The position numbers and the translations under genes were made by a program. A stretch of 64,000 bases of DNA from Aculops lycopersici (taxonomy: Eukaryota; Arthropoda; Arachnida; Trombidiformes; Eriophyidae). The notes beneath the pieces are model-generated. The model did not search any database and was not told the origin of the DNA. It was given only the letters and a program-made list of their open reading frames with translations. Shown in pieces: positions 1-11,205 of this stretch; positions within the stretch are counted from its first letter, which is position 1; every line of letters starts with the position of its first letter. The stretch covers positions 3,312,895-3,376,894 of the forward strand of contig WNKI01000001.1 of NCBI GenBank assembly GCA_015350385.1, read 5' to 3'.

Positions 1-165
1 AGCTCTGATGAGTAGTGCTTGCGTTCAATTGTACTAACTTGCTGGCTCACTCGTCGGAGAGATCAATAGCACAACAAGTGTCTCTGAGGGACACTTGAGA
101 GAAAAAGACCGAACTCATTTGTCAGCTGATTTGATCGACGTGCAAAATCCCCCACAGCTTTTACC

Positions 166-172
166 ACTACTG

Positions 173-203
<31 letters not shown>
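166..203. repeat. CTA trinucleotide microsatellite
   Basis: An almost uninterrupted run of CTA triplets in the presumed intron of the Dscam-like gene. It is a simple repeat with no coding evidence. Confidence 0.85.
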
Positions 204-550
204 ACGAATACACTATTCCTACGTCAGGGGAAGCACGGGGATAGGAAATTTTGCCGGTTAGACTTTGGATACACTGAATACTTACCTCTACTACTTCTGC
301 TTCTGGAGCAGCTACTTCTACGATGTGGCTGAGATTGAGCTGCGTGGCTCAAGTGCCGATCAAGATCGACTGCGATTATCTCACATTGTCTTCGATATTG
401 ACTCAAACTTAACTGATAGAAGTGAAATGGAATGAAGTGGAGTGAAGTAAAGTGGAGAATATTGCGTGCGATCGATTTAATTACCATGAGATAGATGAAT
501 ATATATACTAACTAATTGTATTGTCCAACTTCCGCTCCTCACTAACCACC

Positions 551-552
551 AG
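551..552 (+). other. Predicted splice acceptor (AG), phase 1
   Basis: The AG of CACCAG closes the presumed intron. The downstream frame gives A-A-Q-F-N followed by V-K-G-E-Q-T-Q-L-K-C, the start of an Ig domain, while an in-frame stop lies just upstream at 543-545. A later AG at 586-587 is possible, but it would cut into the A strand of the Ig fold. Confidence 0.6.
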
Positions 553-3500
553 TTGCTGCTCAATTCAATGCGCGCCACTCAATCCAGTACGTGGTCAAGG
601 GCGAGCAAACGCAACTGAAGTGCCAGGCTAAAGGTGATTGGCCGCTCGCTGTGCACTGGTACAAGAATCGCCACCGACTCGAGCCCTTCAACACGCAGGA
701 CTCACCTGTTGGCGTGTCGTCGTCGTCGTCGTCTTCGTCCACTTCCGGCTCAACTACAATCAACTCGCAACTGCCGGCAACTCTGAGCTCAAGTGTCGCC
801 TCGGTGATGATGTCACCAGCGATCGGTTCTCAGCATTCGACAATGCAACTGATGGAGCAACTGAACGATTTGCTTGCCCAAATGCCATCTTTCGCCAGCG
901 CAATGCCAAATGGTAGCCATCGACTCCAGTCTCAGAGCAATCAAAACAGTGGTGCCGGCCTGCTAATGGCGAAATACTCGCTAAGCACCACAGAGTTGGC
1001 GATCAACAGACTCCTCGATAATAGTGATAATCATGGACAACAACATGCAGCGACCACGACGACCAGAAGCGATGGTGGCGACCGAACGCAATCGCTACAA
1101 TTCCAACAACCACTTGTTGTTCAGGTAAACTCAATGCTCACCATCGGACAAGCTGAACGTCATGATACCGCAACTTTTAGGTGCATTTCGGCAAATAAGT
1201 TTGGCTCAGACGAGCGGATCATACAGCTCATTGTTCAGGAGGCACCGGATAAGATTGACAACTTGATGGTTCACGAGGTAAACTCTCGCTCGATTACCAT
1301 AAGTTGGCTCGCACCTTACGATGGAAACTCGCCCATTACTCATTATCACGTTCAATATCGGGAGGCAGGTGGAAACGGCGGCGTCGGTGGTGCAAATTCA
1401 ATATCAACTGGTGGTTTGGGCAACGGCAGCAGTGGCTCACTATCGTCAGATTTACTCAATGGACTTGGCTGGTTCAATTATACGCTTGCAAGCTCAACGC
1501 TTGCCGCAACTACAGCCACCACTACACCAACTCAAGGCTCAAGTGGTGGCAGCAGTCAAATGAGCAATTCTGCAAGTCAATCATCGTTTGCCTCATCCTC
1601 ATCATCCTCCCTGTCTTCGTCTTCCTCTTCTGCTGCTTCTCTTGTGTTGGCGCCAAAGTCAATGGTGAATGTTCAAGCAAATGGCAACAATGACAATGGC
1701 CATTTGTTGTCGCCTGCTTCTCCAGCATCGATCTCAACGCTAACAACAAGTGGCACTGGCGTCACGTCTATTGGAGGACGCGCGCTAGTTAAGCTCACAA
1801 TTAACTCCTTGAGACCAGTCACTCGCTATTGGTTCCGCGTGGAGGCCGAGAATAAGTTGGGTCGCGGGCAAGTGTCTGCTTTGGTTGAGTCACTAACTTT
1901 GGACGAGGCGCCTGGTGGCGCACCGAGCAAACTTAAGGCGGTGGCTCAATCCTCCTCTACCATTTTGGTTAGTTGGTCTAGATTGAGCGACAAGGAGCTT
2001 TTCGGGCGCGTCGATGGATACTATCTAGCCTATAAGCCTTTGTTACCAACAGGCGGCGAGCTCGACAAAATTGCGACCAACGCTACGGGGGAAAATAGAG
2101 ACCGCGGCCAACAACAACAACAACAACAACAACAGCAAACTGTGCTCCAAACCTACAAGACCATTGAGCACGACGACAAGCTGGGCAAATTCGATGCCCT
2201 TCTCACGGGACTCAAGAGGAGCACTAAGTATATGATTAGCGTGCAGGCTTTCAATGTTCGCGGCGCCGGACCGTCCAGCGATCCAATTGTGGTGAAAACC
2301 TTGGACATGGATCCGCCGAAGCAGGTAAAGTTGTACGTAAAACAATCGTCTAATTGCACCATCCAACTGGAGTGGCGCCCACTCTCACAATTGGCCCTCG
2401 AGCGCCAAGCTCAGAGTCTTGCCAATTCCATGGACTCAACTGCAAGTGGCGGCGGTAACCGTGTTGCGCAGCCACTGGCTCTCCCAATGTCATCTCTATG
2501 GGCTACCGACAAAGACCACGCCCCTCGGCAGCAAGAACAACGAAACCAACAACAACAGCAACCTGTGGATTCAATCGGCGATCGCTCAATCAATGGGCAA
2601 GCTGATATTGTTGATTACTATAGTCTCTTCAAAGCCGAGCTCACGGATCGGCCGCAATTTGAGGAAATCAAGCTACCGGGTCACGCGCACCAGCACACCG
2701 TCGAGGGATTGAGATGCGGAACTAGATACCAGTTTTACATGATGGGAGTCAACAAGATCGGCGTCGGCGATCAAAGCGACATTCTCGATACGCGAACGAT
2801 TGGCGGCCTACCTCTAGCTCCGGATCGCCAATCTACATTCGACGTGACGAATGCCACTTGTTACACTATTCGCCTAGACCACTGGCAGGACAACGGTTGC
2901 CCAATCAGAGCTTTCAATATTAGATTCAAGCCGGAGGGGCGCGAATGGACTCAATTGGCTCACTTTGATCTATTGTCTCCGATTGAAAGTGAGCGCCAAT
3001 CTTCACAAGCAACAACTCAGCAATTGCCTTCCTCCTCCTTGTCGCCTCAACAAAGCGCCAAGAGTTTGGCGGTGGTCTCAACGCAAGCGGCGTCCCCGCA
3101 AACTAGCTTTTGGCCTCAGAGAACTCGAAGATCCGCGAGTTCCAATGACGTGGAGTCGCAGGAGGACTTTTATGTGCTTAGCAATTTGGATAGTAGCAGT
3201 ATCAGTGGTGGTGGTGGCGGTGTCATCGATGCCAACGCCGACGTTGCCGCGGCCTATGACGAGGGCGACTCATTTTTTAGCAGCAATGACTATGGTGGGC
3301 CAATCAGTAATGGCGACGCCAGAGAAGCGGGTGCAGAATTAGGACCAGAATCGAACCATAATTTATTGTCACAACAATCGAGCTCCTTTGTCGATTTGGA
3401 GCCAGCTAACTCAAACTTGGCCGACGATTACGATCTTGACCAATCGCTGGCTACCATCTCGAGCACAAACCTCGGAGGCTCAAGAAACTCAAGTGTTGAG

Positions 3501-5585
3501 TTGATTGAGATGAAAGAAGAGTCACAGCAGCTGGTGCAACAACAACAACAAAAACAATTGCAACGTCATCAATTCCAATCACTCCAACACCACCACAACC
3601 AACCGCAACAACAACAACGTGCAAAATCTGATAACAGGTTGTTTAGTCTACTCAAAGACTCGATGGTTCCAACGTTCGATTCCGAGTCGCTAGAGGCGCC
3701 GATGACTATGAAGCTAAGTGGAGACGGTATCGGTGGTGGTGGTGGTGGTGGCGAGGCAAAAGCACAATCGCAGATCAAGTTCCAGTTGCCACCTGTGGCT
3801 CAAGCGTGGGAGGAATCCAACTTTATTATTGACAAATCTCACAATTTTGAATCGCCCACTAGGACGGCGGCGCAACAACAACAATCAGGACCGCGATTGG
3901 ATAATAAGCAACTTGATTGGCGCCGGGTGAGATTTTGTAATTTGATTGAAAATATCTATTATAGTGTTCAAATAACAGCCACTAATAGTGTTGGAGAAAC
4001 GGAGGCTGAGCTTAAGTTGATTACCTCGGAGGAGGGACTTGAGTATGATCAGGAAATCAAGCGACAGGTGGTCGGCAGGTTGGGCGAGAATAGACTGGCC
4101 CAGTCCATCGCCCTTGGAACGGACCGTTTATTAGCTTGGAGCCAGTGGCCGATATTATTGCCGATTACTTTAACTATAATATTAATGACTATTATAATAA
4201 TTGCCACCCTATTGCTAAAGCGAAATAACTCATCCGGATCCACAGCAACCACCACAACAACAACCACAACAACCATGGGCTCTTCATCGAGCCACTGTCA
4301 GAGTTACCTGGATGAAAGTCACGCTGGCCATCATCATCATCTCAACCACCTGCAGAATGGATTATTATACAAAACCACAAGTGTTGGCGGAGCTCCTAGT
4401 GCAATCACCGAGCCGGCAACTTTGGGTAGCAGCATCGACGGATCCAATTCCATGATGACGCCACATGGTCACCACCACAGCAATAGCAACAACAACAGCA
4501 ACAACAACAACAACAACCGTCACCATCAACAGATTGAAGGCAACTATGCTGTTGCCGGCCCGAGAGATGCTTTCGGAAATATGTCGATCTACCAACAAAA
4601 CGTCATTGCTAGCGATCAATCGGTGATGGGCAGTAATTCGGAAGAGCCAGCCTATGGGGTTGTTGGTTTGGCGCAGCTTTTCAACCACAGATCCAGTGGA
4701 TCGCCGGCCACAACCATCGGTCCTGGTGGCGCGGCCACATCCTCAGGTGGCTCCTCATCAAATAGTGGACCTCAACAGCGTCATAGTTGCACAATGCCCA
4801 GACAGATGCACCAATCTGAGGCGAATGTGAGAGCAGCCCAGCGAAACGTGTACCTTTGCTCGCAGGATGATGCAAACAATCACATGTCAATAGGTCAACA
4901 ACAACAACAACAACACCAGCAACATGAGGCGATTGACCCGAATATGTTCTATGGAATGTCACAAACTTTAAGCCACAACCGACACAACAACCAGTTGGCT
5001 CAGGGTGTTGTCTATGGCGACAACCAGTTCGAACGACACCAACAACAACAAACCAATGACCCCGCCAAGCTGGACTTTCTCGCTATCGTTGAGGAAGTTG
5101 CCAAGGCAAATGAGAACCTAAGACAAACAAATGGACTGTCTATGCAACAAGAAAGCAAACTCATGGAATCTCCACCGGACAACAACACCGTGAACTATAA
5201 TAATTTTGAATCTCATGCTGGACAAATCCAACTAACCGACCAACCGTTTGCCGTAAACCAAGCCAACTTTACGCAGACAGTTCGAGCTTTAGTCGATGAG
5301 TCTATGTCCTCGAGACCCATCGGTGAGACATCGGGTCAAGATCCTCAGGTAATGGCAGCTGCTGCAGGTCAGCTCATGTTTGATCCGGTCTACGCAACAA
5401 TAAGGCGCACATTTCCCCAAGCATTCCGATATTTAACCTTACAACATCAACAAAGTCAACAGCAATTGATACAAAACCAAGTTCAATCCACTAGTCAACC
5501 ACAAGCGGCTCAAAATGGCCAACAAAGTTCCGCGCAAATCGATTACAACAATAATTATATTGACGATGATTCAATCCTAAGATGA
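553..5585 (+). CDS. Dscam: Dscam-like Ig/FN3 cell-surface receptor, 3' terminal exon (5' incomplete)
   Basis: Homophilic cell-adhesion receptor of the Dscam family, acting at the plasma membrane. The frame opens after a splice acceptor at 551-552 in phase 1, usual for Ig exons, and enters an Ig domain whose disulfide cysteines lie near 621 and 1181. Four fibronectin III domains follow (about 1243-1900, 1906-2305, 2310-2810, 2812-4025), then a transmembrane helix (4144-4218) and a cytoplasmic tail of about 455 residues with poly-Q, poly-N and His runs and a C-terminal VYATIRR tyrosine motif. From memory of the family, the first two FN3 domains resemble Dscam FN1 and FN2, and the last two resemble FN5 (RCGTRYQ...DILDTRT) and FN6 (DNGCPI). 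FN3, FN4 and Ig10 would then be missing. Long Ser, Gly, Thr and Gln insertions interrupt the Ig, FN1 and FN6 domains. There is no in-frame ATG at the left end; the coding sequence continues upstream. ATTAAA at 5794 is a possible poly(A) signal. Confidence 0.85.
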
Positions 5586-5898
5586 ATTTCGAGGTTAAAC
5601 TTGATCATTACATGTTACAAAGATGAGATTGTGCATAGGATTCTTGTTACTATTGTTGATACTATTATTCTTGCTGAATATTTAAAGATACATTGCCATT
5701 AGTTACAAATACTGATACCAAACATTGAGTTTTCTCGACCGTTTTACAATGTCATGCGCTGATATAATGCTTAAATGCAAATTTTTCAAAACTATTAAAT
5801 ATACCCATCCCAAACTTTCTGGATAATAAGGAATCTCATGTTATTACAAGTTACAAGATCATAATCAGAAAAAATACTATAATATTGCAGCTTTACAA
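5586..5898. other. Convergent 3' intergenic region
   Basis: AT-rich sequence between two stop codons that face each other, the Dscam-like gene (+) and hydratase 2 (-). It holds ATTAAA at 5794-5799 on the plus strand. No clear AATAAA was seen for the minus-strand gene and no further gene is visible. Confidence 0.6.
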
Positions 5899-6750
5899 TC
5901 ATTCCAAGTCTACATAGGCGCCAGTAATAAGAGTCTTCTGGGTTTCCTCAACCTTGCATTGGAAATGAACCCTTGATTCAACCTCTTTCCACATTTCGGT
6001 CACTATTGTCTCACCTGGGTAGATTGAACCCGAAAAGCGCGCTTTTATACGACGCAATGATTTACCTGGATAAGCCTTGAGCACGTGCCGAGCGGCAAAA
6101 CCGAGAGAGCAGAGACCATGCAAAATTGGGCGAGAAAATCCACCAGCTTGAGCAAAAACTGGATCAATATGAAGCGGATTCTTGTCGCCCGACATCCTAT
6201 ACAAGGCAGCCTGATTTAGATGAGTCTTTTGCTTAATAATCGAATCTGGTTCGCGCTCCGGAGGCTTCACTATACCCTCGACCATCTTATTATCCGTTTG
6301 CCTTGGTCCGTTCCAACCACCTGAGCCGACGATCATGCAACAAACTTGATTTCGGCATAACAATTGTCCATCTGGCAAATATGTGTTTGTTTCTGTGATA
6401 ACAACTGACCCGGAACCCTTGTCCAAAATTTCAATAAAATGCGGGGGTTTAGTAATGAATTTGTTCTCATTTAATGGGATAGTTTTATAGAATTCAATAA
6501 ATTGTTCTCCATGCAATAATCGCGAAATATCGAAAGGGATCTTCAATTTTGCCAGTGAGTTTTGATGCGTATCAAAGTCGATCAATGCCTTGACTGCAGG
6601 TAGGACAACAATAGTTGGGAAAATGGTGAATTGATCACAGCATTCGTATAGATATTTGAGTTCCTCCTCTTCGCCGATGCCAAGTGCATATAATATGGCC
6701 ATTTCAGGCGTGTAAATATATTCAGACTCTTTGACTGCATGTCCTTCCAT
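5899..6750 (-). CDS. Stand-alone 2-enoyl-CoA hydratase 2 (MFE-2/MaoC type)
   Basis: Hydratase of peroxisomal beta-oxidation: adds water to trans-2-enoyl-CoA to give (3R)-hydroxyacyl-CoA. The 283-residue protein is a double hotdog fold. The C-terminal half carries the hydratase 2 signature YRMSGDKNPLHID with the catalytic Asp189/His194 pair, then ILHGLCSLGFAARHVL and the YPGETIVTEMW strand, as in the central domain of HSD17B4/MFE-2. In animals this domain is usually fused to a dehydrogenase and sometimes an SCP2 domain; here neither is present and the gene starts and stops cleanly, resembling the separate hydratase (MAOC-1) of nematodes. The C-terminus ends Val-Asp-Leu-Glu, not a PTS1 signal, and no PTS2 is visible, so import is unexplained. 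ATG at 6750. No introns. Confidence 0.88.
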   Translation of the reverse strand: MEGHAVKESEYIYTPEMAILYALGIGEEEELKYLYECCDQFTIFPTIVVLPAVKALIDFDTHQNSLAKLKIPFDISRLLHGEQFIEFYKTIPLNENKFITKPPHFIEILDKGSGSVVITETNTYLPDGQLLCRNQVCCMIVGSGGWNGPRQTDNKMVEGIVKPPEREPDSIIKQKTHLNQAALYRMSGDKNPLHIDPVFAQAGGFSRPILHGLCSLGFAARHVLKAYPGKSLRRIKARFSGSIYPGETIVTEMWKEVESRVHFQCKVEETQKTLITGAYVDLE

Positions 6751-7813
6751 GATTTAACAAATTATTTAGCTATTCTATTGAGGGAAATAATATAGTTGGC
6801 TGTGATTCTTTTCTTCAAAACTTCCAGTGCTGTCATGCAAGTGGAAACAACAACAACAATATCGACGAGAGAACGGTGATGATGAGTAAATAATGAACAA
6901 GTTAGTTGGGAAAGTTAATATTGCAAATCCGATAGAGTACATCAAACATAATGATATAAGTATTTGAGACTTCACTCTACCTTTGCTATACCTCAAGTGT
7001 AATTACCCTCGCTGACCGTCCGTCCGTCCGGCTTCTTCTCAAAGACGTCACATGAGCAGGAGAAGCAAAAACACATTGAGCAAGCGAGCAAAACAACAAG
7101 TAGCATGTTGCCGTCGCACTTGTTGCGCTTTCGCCGCCACTCACACTGCCCTACTAAGAATTGTACGCTTGCACAAGTTTGTAATGCGCTTTCTTCGCTT
7201 GAGATTTGGCCTAAAGACCCAAGCCAGACTTACAAGTCAAATGGTAAGCCCATACCTTGATCACTATTGATCATTGCAATCCATTTCAACCAACAGATGG
7301 CTCTTTGATCGCCTTAACTGTCTGCATCCAGCACTTACTTGAAGAAACTCGTTCCAACTCTACCCTTGCGATCCCTTAACTCTTGCTGGTTAGCTAGCTC
7401 ACTAGCCTACCTCGTCACGTCGCTCAAGATCCACTCGAAGCTCTCGATAACAACGCCGGTCTGAGTCGTCATCGTTGTTGGTATTGCACAAGAGAGTTAG
7501 CTCGACGTTCGAGAGCCACTAGTGCGCACTAGCAAGAGAGCAGGCGAGTGAGTTAGCTTGAGACGAAAAGAACTGAGTCAATCTCGTGCCCAACCGTTAG
7601 GTTTGAAGAGTAAACGCGATGGCTGGAGAAGCAGTAAAGTGCTACCAAAACCGAAACCAAAACCAAAACCGCCACCGGCAACCCACTCAACAAGTGGCGT
7701 AGCATTTGTCGTCAAATAAAATCCTCTACTTGTGCCGTCGACTAAACTAAACTTTGCTTTACTAGTGGCAATCTGAATCTGAATGTGGATGTGACTGTGG
7801 CACGAGCGAAGTC

Positions 7814-7853
7814 ATAGGCATAGGCAAAGTAATAGGCATAGGCAAAGTAATAG
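7814..7853. repeat. 18-bp tandem repeat, about 2.2 copies
   Basis: The unit ATAGGCATAGGCAAAGTA occurs at 7814-7831 and 7832-7849 and is followed by a partial third copy. Each unit itself contains a doubled ATAGGC. It looks like local slippage; no coding context. Confidence 0.85.
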
Positions 7854-10800
7854 ACTGTGGAAACTACTGAGTGCTACGTAGTAGTGAAATTTTTTCTCGC
7901 CATTTCCATGAACTTGAAAATAGAGAGCACAAAGAGTTAGGGTTGCGGACGAAGCAGGGGAAATAACTGTAAACCTACGTTGTGCAGTGCTCGCCGGCAA
8001 CCTCCAGCACCACCACGACGACAAAAACATCGACGTAGCAGCAACGACAACACCAAAGCTCCTACTAAAGTCAACAACTAGAGCCAGCACTGATGACGAC
8101 GCGGTCGGGTTCACGAATAGTGTTATCTATTCGATTGCGTTGATTGCATCCACTTCCACCACTCGACTCTCCGTGGCTACGTGTTGCTTTCTCGCTCTCG
8201 TCGGCTGGCTTTGCGGACGCTGGTGAAAAGTTGGAGCGAAAGAGTTAATGGGGTGACGCCACAAGCCAGTGGAAGCGGCCGCGGCCACGACAACGACGGA
8301 AGCAACAACCAACAAGCCGCAACAATGCTAAGCCCTCTTGAGTTTGCAGTCAAGTTGCTGGCTTTCCGATTGGCGCTGGAGAGCTGGGTGTAAATGCGCA
8401 ATCATCAGCGCACAATTACTGCACTCCATGCGCCACACACTCTCGACGCCTTCATCCACTGAGACCGTTATCAGCTATCCGTTAGCTAGCTTGCCACTAA
8501 CACCACCACCACCACCACCACCAAGAGTAAAGCCTGCTCTTCCCTTTGGAAGAGTTAACGGTGAGAGTGGTGGCAGCAGCAGCAGCAGCAAGCGGTGCCA
8601 ATTGTCAATGTGTTTGAATAGAGACTAGAGTCCACGGGATTGTCTGCTTCGCGTCAGACGAGGATGATACCCGACTGCTCAGTTTGCTGGAAAAGTTGGA
8701 GTGCTCGATGGAAATGCGACAAGAGCCACGAAAGCAAGCGTAACGCCGATGCCACCGCCGACGACTAAGGGAATGATAATCTAACTGTTTGGTGCGCCAG
8801 CATCCATGGATATGGAGGCAAAAAGCCGCTAGTGATGAGCGGAGACGCGCAATTCCATGCCGCGGAATATATCAAGCGTTTTGTGTTGGTGACGATGACA
8901 GTGGGCCGCTAACACTAGCAAGCAAGCAAGCTCGCTCGCTAGCAAGCTTGCCAGATGACGACGACGAGCCAACCGGCAAGAGAGCTAGAGAAGTCAAGTT
9001 CAAAGAGTCAACTTGTGGCCTTAAACTCTGAATGCGCGCCCAAGCCTGAGCGTGTTGTTGTCAAGCGCGCAGCAACATGTGGTGGTTGTTTTGCTGGCGC
9101 TAATGCTGCCTCTGCTACCATTAGCTTGCCATCACCTGGCGCCACCGTTGCCGTCGTGATTGTAAACAATCAGCACAAGTTAACGGCAAACTCCAACATC
9201 GAAGCCAACGCTCCACTTTATCATCGCTAGTAGCTTCCTAACCCTCTGGCGTCCTCGTTGCTTCTGGTGGGTAATTGTCGCTAGCTCGCCAACGACGAGC
9301 TTCCTCGTAAATCTAACCCGAGAATCTTGCGGCGCGAAGCTCGCTCTTCGTTTAATGCCTGGTGTTGCCATTGTCGTTGTTGCTGTTGCTGTTTAATGCG
9401 CGGCGCTTATCTACCGCAAAGCGTGGCAATCAATCGACAATTTCCCAATTCGGGCTCGGAGCCACTTGTTGCTGCGCTTGACTGCAGCTGCAACGGCAAC
9501 CTCGTTGCGGTAGATTCAAAAGAAAAATTCATTTTCATCTTCTATTAGCTAAGCCGATAGGTGAGTCGTTGAGTTTAACGGAAGGAAACTTATCGCAAAT
9601 CTACGTGGCGACGGCCACACAAACAACCAGTTGCATTGGCGAGTCAATATTTAGCCAGCGGCACGGAAAAACATCAAGGATTTGTTGTTAGTGTTGTATT
9701 TATCGTTGTCTTTGACTTCGTTGTCATCGTCGTCGTCACAAACGCCGTTGCGACTCACGCGGCTCGCGCTCTTCCGTTCCGCAGCCGATAGTCGAGGGCG
9801 CGCCACAGAAAGGAGATCTCATCTCATCTCACTCAACTACTATCATAGCTGTCGTCGTTATAGTCGACTTGTTGGCTTCGTGGTTGTCCCAGTCAATGTC
9901 GTCGGCGGCGCTATCGTTGCATTGTACTTAATATACTTCGTTGATGTAAATCAGCAACCACCGGCGCCGCCAATCGAGCCGCGACCTTCAACTCGCGCTC
10001 GTCGCTCCCCTGCGCGCGAGGCGCCTGCTGACTGCTGAGTTGCTCGCTGGTTAGATAGCTAGCTAGCTCGCCAGCCTACCAGCGACAGCAAGCAGGAGAC
10101 AGAGAGCAACAAGTGCCAGCGGGGCCTCCCAATCAAATGTGCAACTAGCCTGAGCACCAAAGCGCCTGTTAGGTAACGGCCACAACAGAACAGCACAACA
10201 GCAGCAAGCACACAACACTGCGCCAACCAAACCAGTCAATCTCTGAGATCCAGAGACTCGACTCTCCTCTCGTTCTATCCCTTGATCCGTTGGGCCCCTC
10301 GGGTCAACGAATCCTTTTGTCGGATTGCCAGTTGAGTCTACCACTACTCTCTATCGGCGCGCTGAGTTACATATGAATTATATATGCTAACGGTGGTAAT
10401 AGCGGCAGGCGGCGACTGGAGAAGACGGCGACGACTACAATGACGACTGGAGTAATGGCGTTGTTAGGAGCTCCGCTACAACACAGTAACTGGTTGTGGT
10501 TATTGGTATTTGTGTTGGTGTTGAGTTGGTTTCTCTTTGCTAAATAAAGGCAGCACATACACATACAACAATTACACACCAACTTTCTCATTGACTAAGC
10601 TACACCAGCTAACACTGGTCTATCCTCTCGACGAACGTGGAAAGCTCACGTTGGTTAGCTAGCTTAGTGGCAGCCTCGGCATTGACCTTGAATTTCTTTC
10701 GTGCTGCTCTCTCGCTATCTACTAGCTAGTATGCTCTGCTGCATGCTAACTGTGCAACAGTAGATTGGGCTACTAATGGAATAGCAATGCCTCGGTGCGT

Positions 10801-11175
10801 TGAAATAATAATCCAATGTCGAGTCGCCTTAGCCACATAAAGTTGCATGGATAGAAAGGAGAGAATTTGAGGCCCGCCAACGACAACGATCGAGCCATGC
10901 GATGTTGCTAGTGAGTGAGAGGGTGAAGGTTAAGCCTGTGCCACGGTGGCGCCAACACCATCGACGACTCCATTCCAGCCCGAAAGTAACAAGTGGTTGT
11001 TATCGCAGCGCTCATATAACGGCAAAAGCTCGAGTGCCGCCACTTCAACGCTCGAGTTGTTGTTTGTGCCTATTGAATTTGCACCAGCACGAAACAACCA
11101 GCACTAGAACCAGCGCTAAGGTTGTGGCCCGTGCCGGTGCATCATCATGAGCTAACAACGAGAACTAGCTTTCGA

Positions 11176-11205
11176 TCCCGAAGCTCGACGCCTCGAGCTT
11201 CGGGA
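11176..11205. repeat. Perfect 13-bp hairpin with CGCC loop
   Basis: The left arm TCCCGAAGCTCGA (11176-11188) and right arm TCGAGCTTCGGGA (11193-11205) are exact reverse complements around a four-base loop. No gene overlaps it. It may be an RNA structural element in an unannotated transcript, or a cruciform. Confidence 0.75.

Larger units (their letters stand above)
1..552. other. Non-coding 5' flank, probable intron of the Dscam-like gene
   Basis: No credible reading frame is visible. The stretch holds a CTA trinucleotide run near 166-203 and ends in the acceptor-like sequence CACCAG at 547-552, immediately before an open frame that continues an immunoglobulin domain. I read it as the last part of an intron; the upstream exons (signal peptide and earlier Ig domains) would lie outside the window. 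Confidence 0.6.

Noticed and set aside
3569..4276. Antisense frames with poly-Val and poly-Pro inside the Dscam-like exon
   Set aside because: Shadows of CAA, GGT and ACC repeats of the sense coding sequence.
7519..7532. 14-bp palindrome CTAGTGCGCACTAG
   Set aside because: A few perfect 14-bp palindromes are expected at random in a window of this length.
9682..10038. 118-codon plus-strand frame with hydrophobic segments
   Set aside because: Compositionally biased (Ser, Arg and Pro from CG-rich simple sequence), no homology-like motif, inside a long non-coding stretch.
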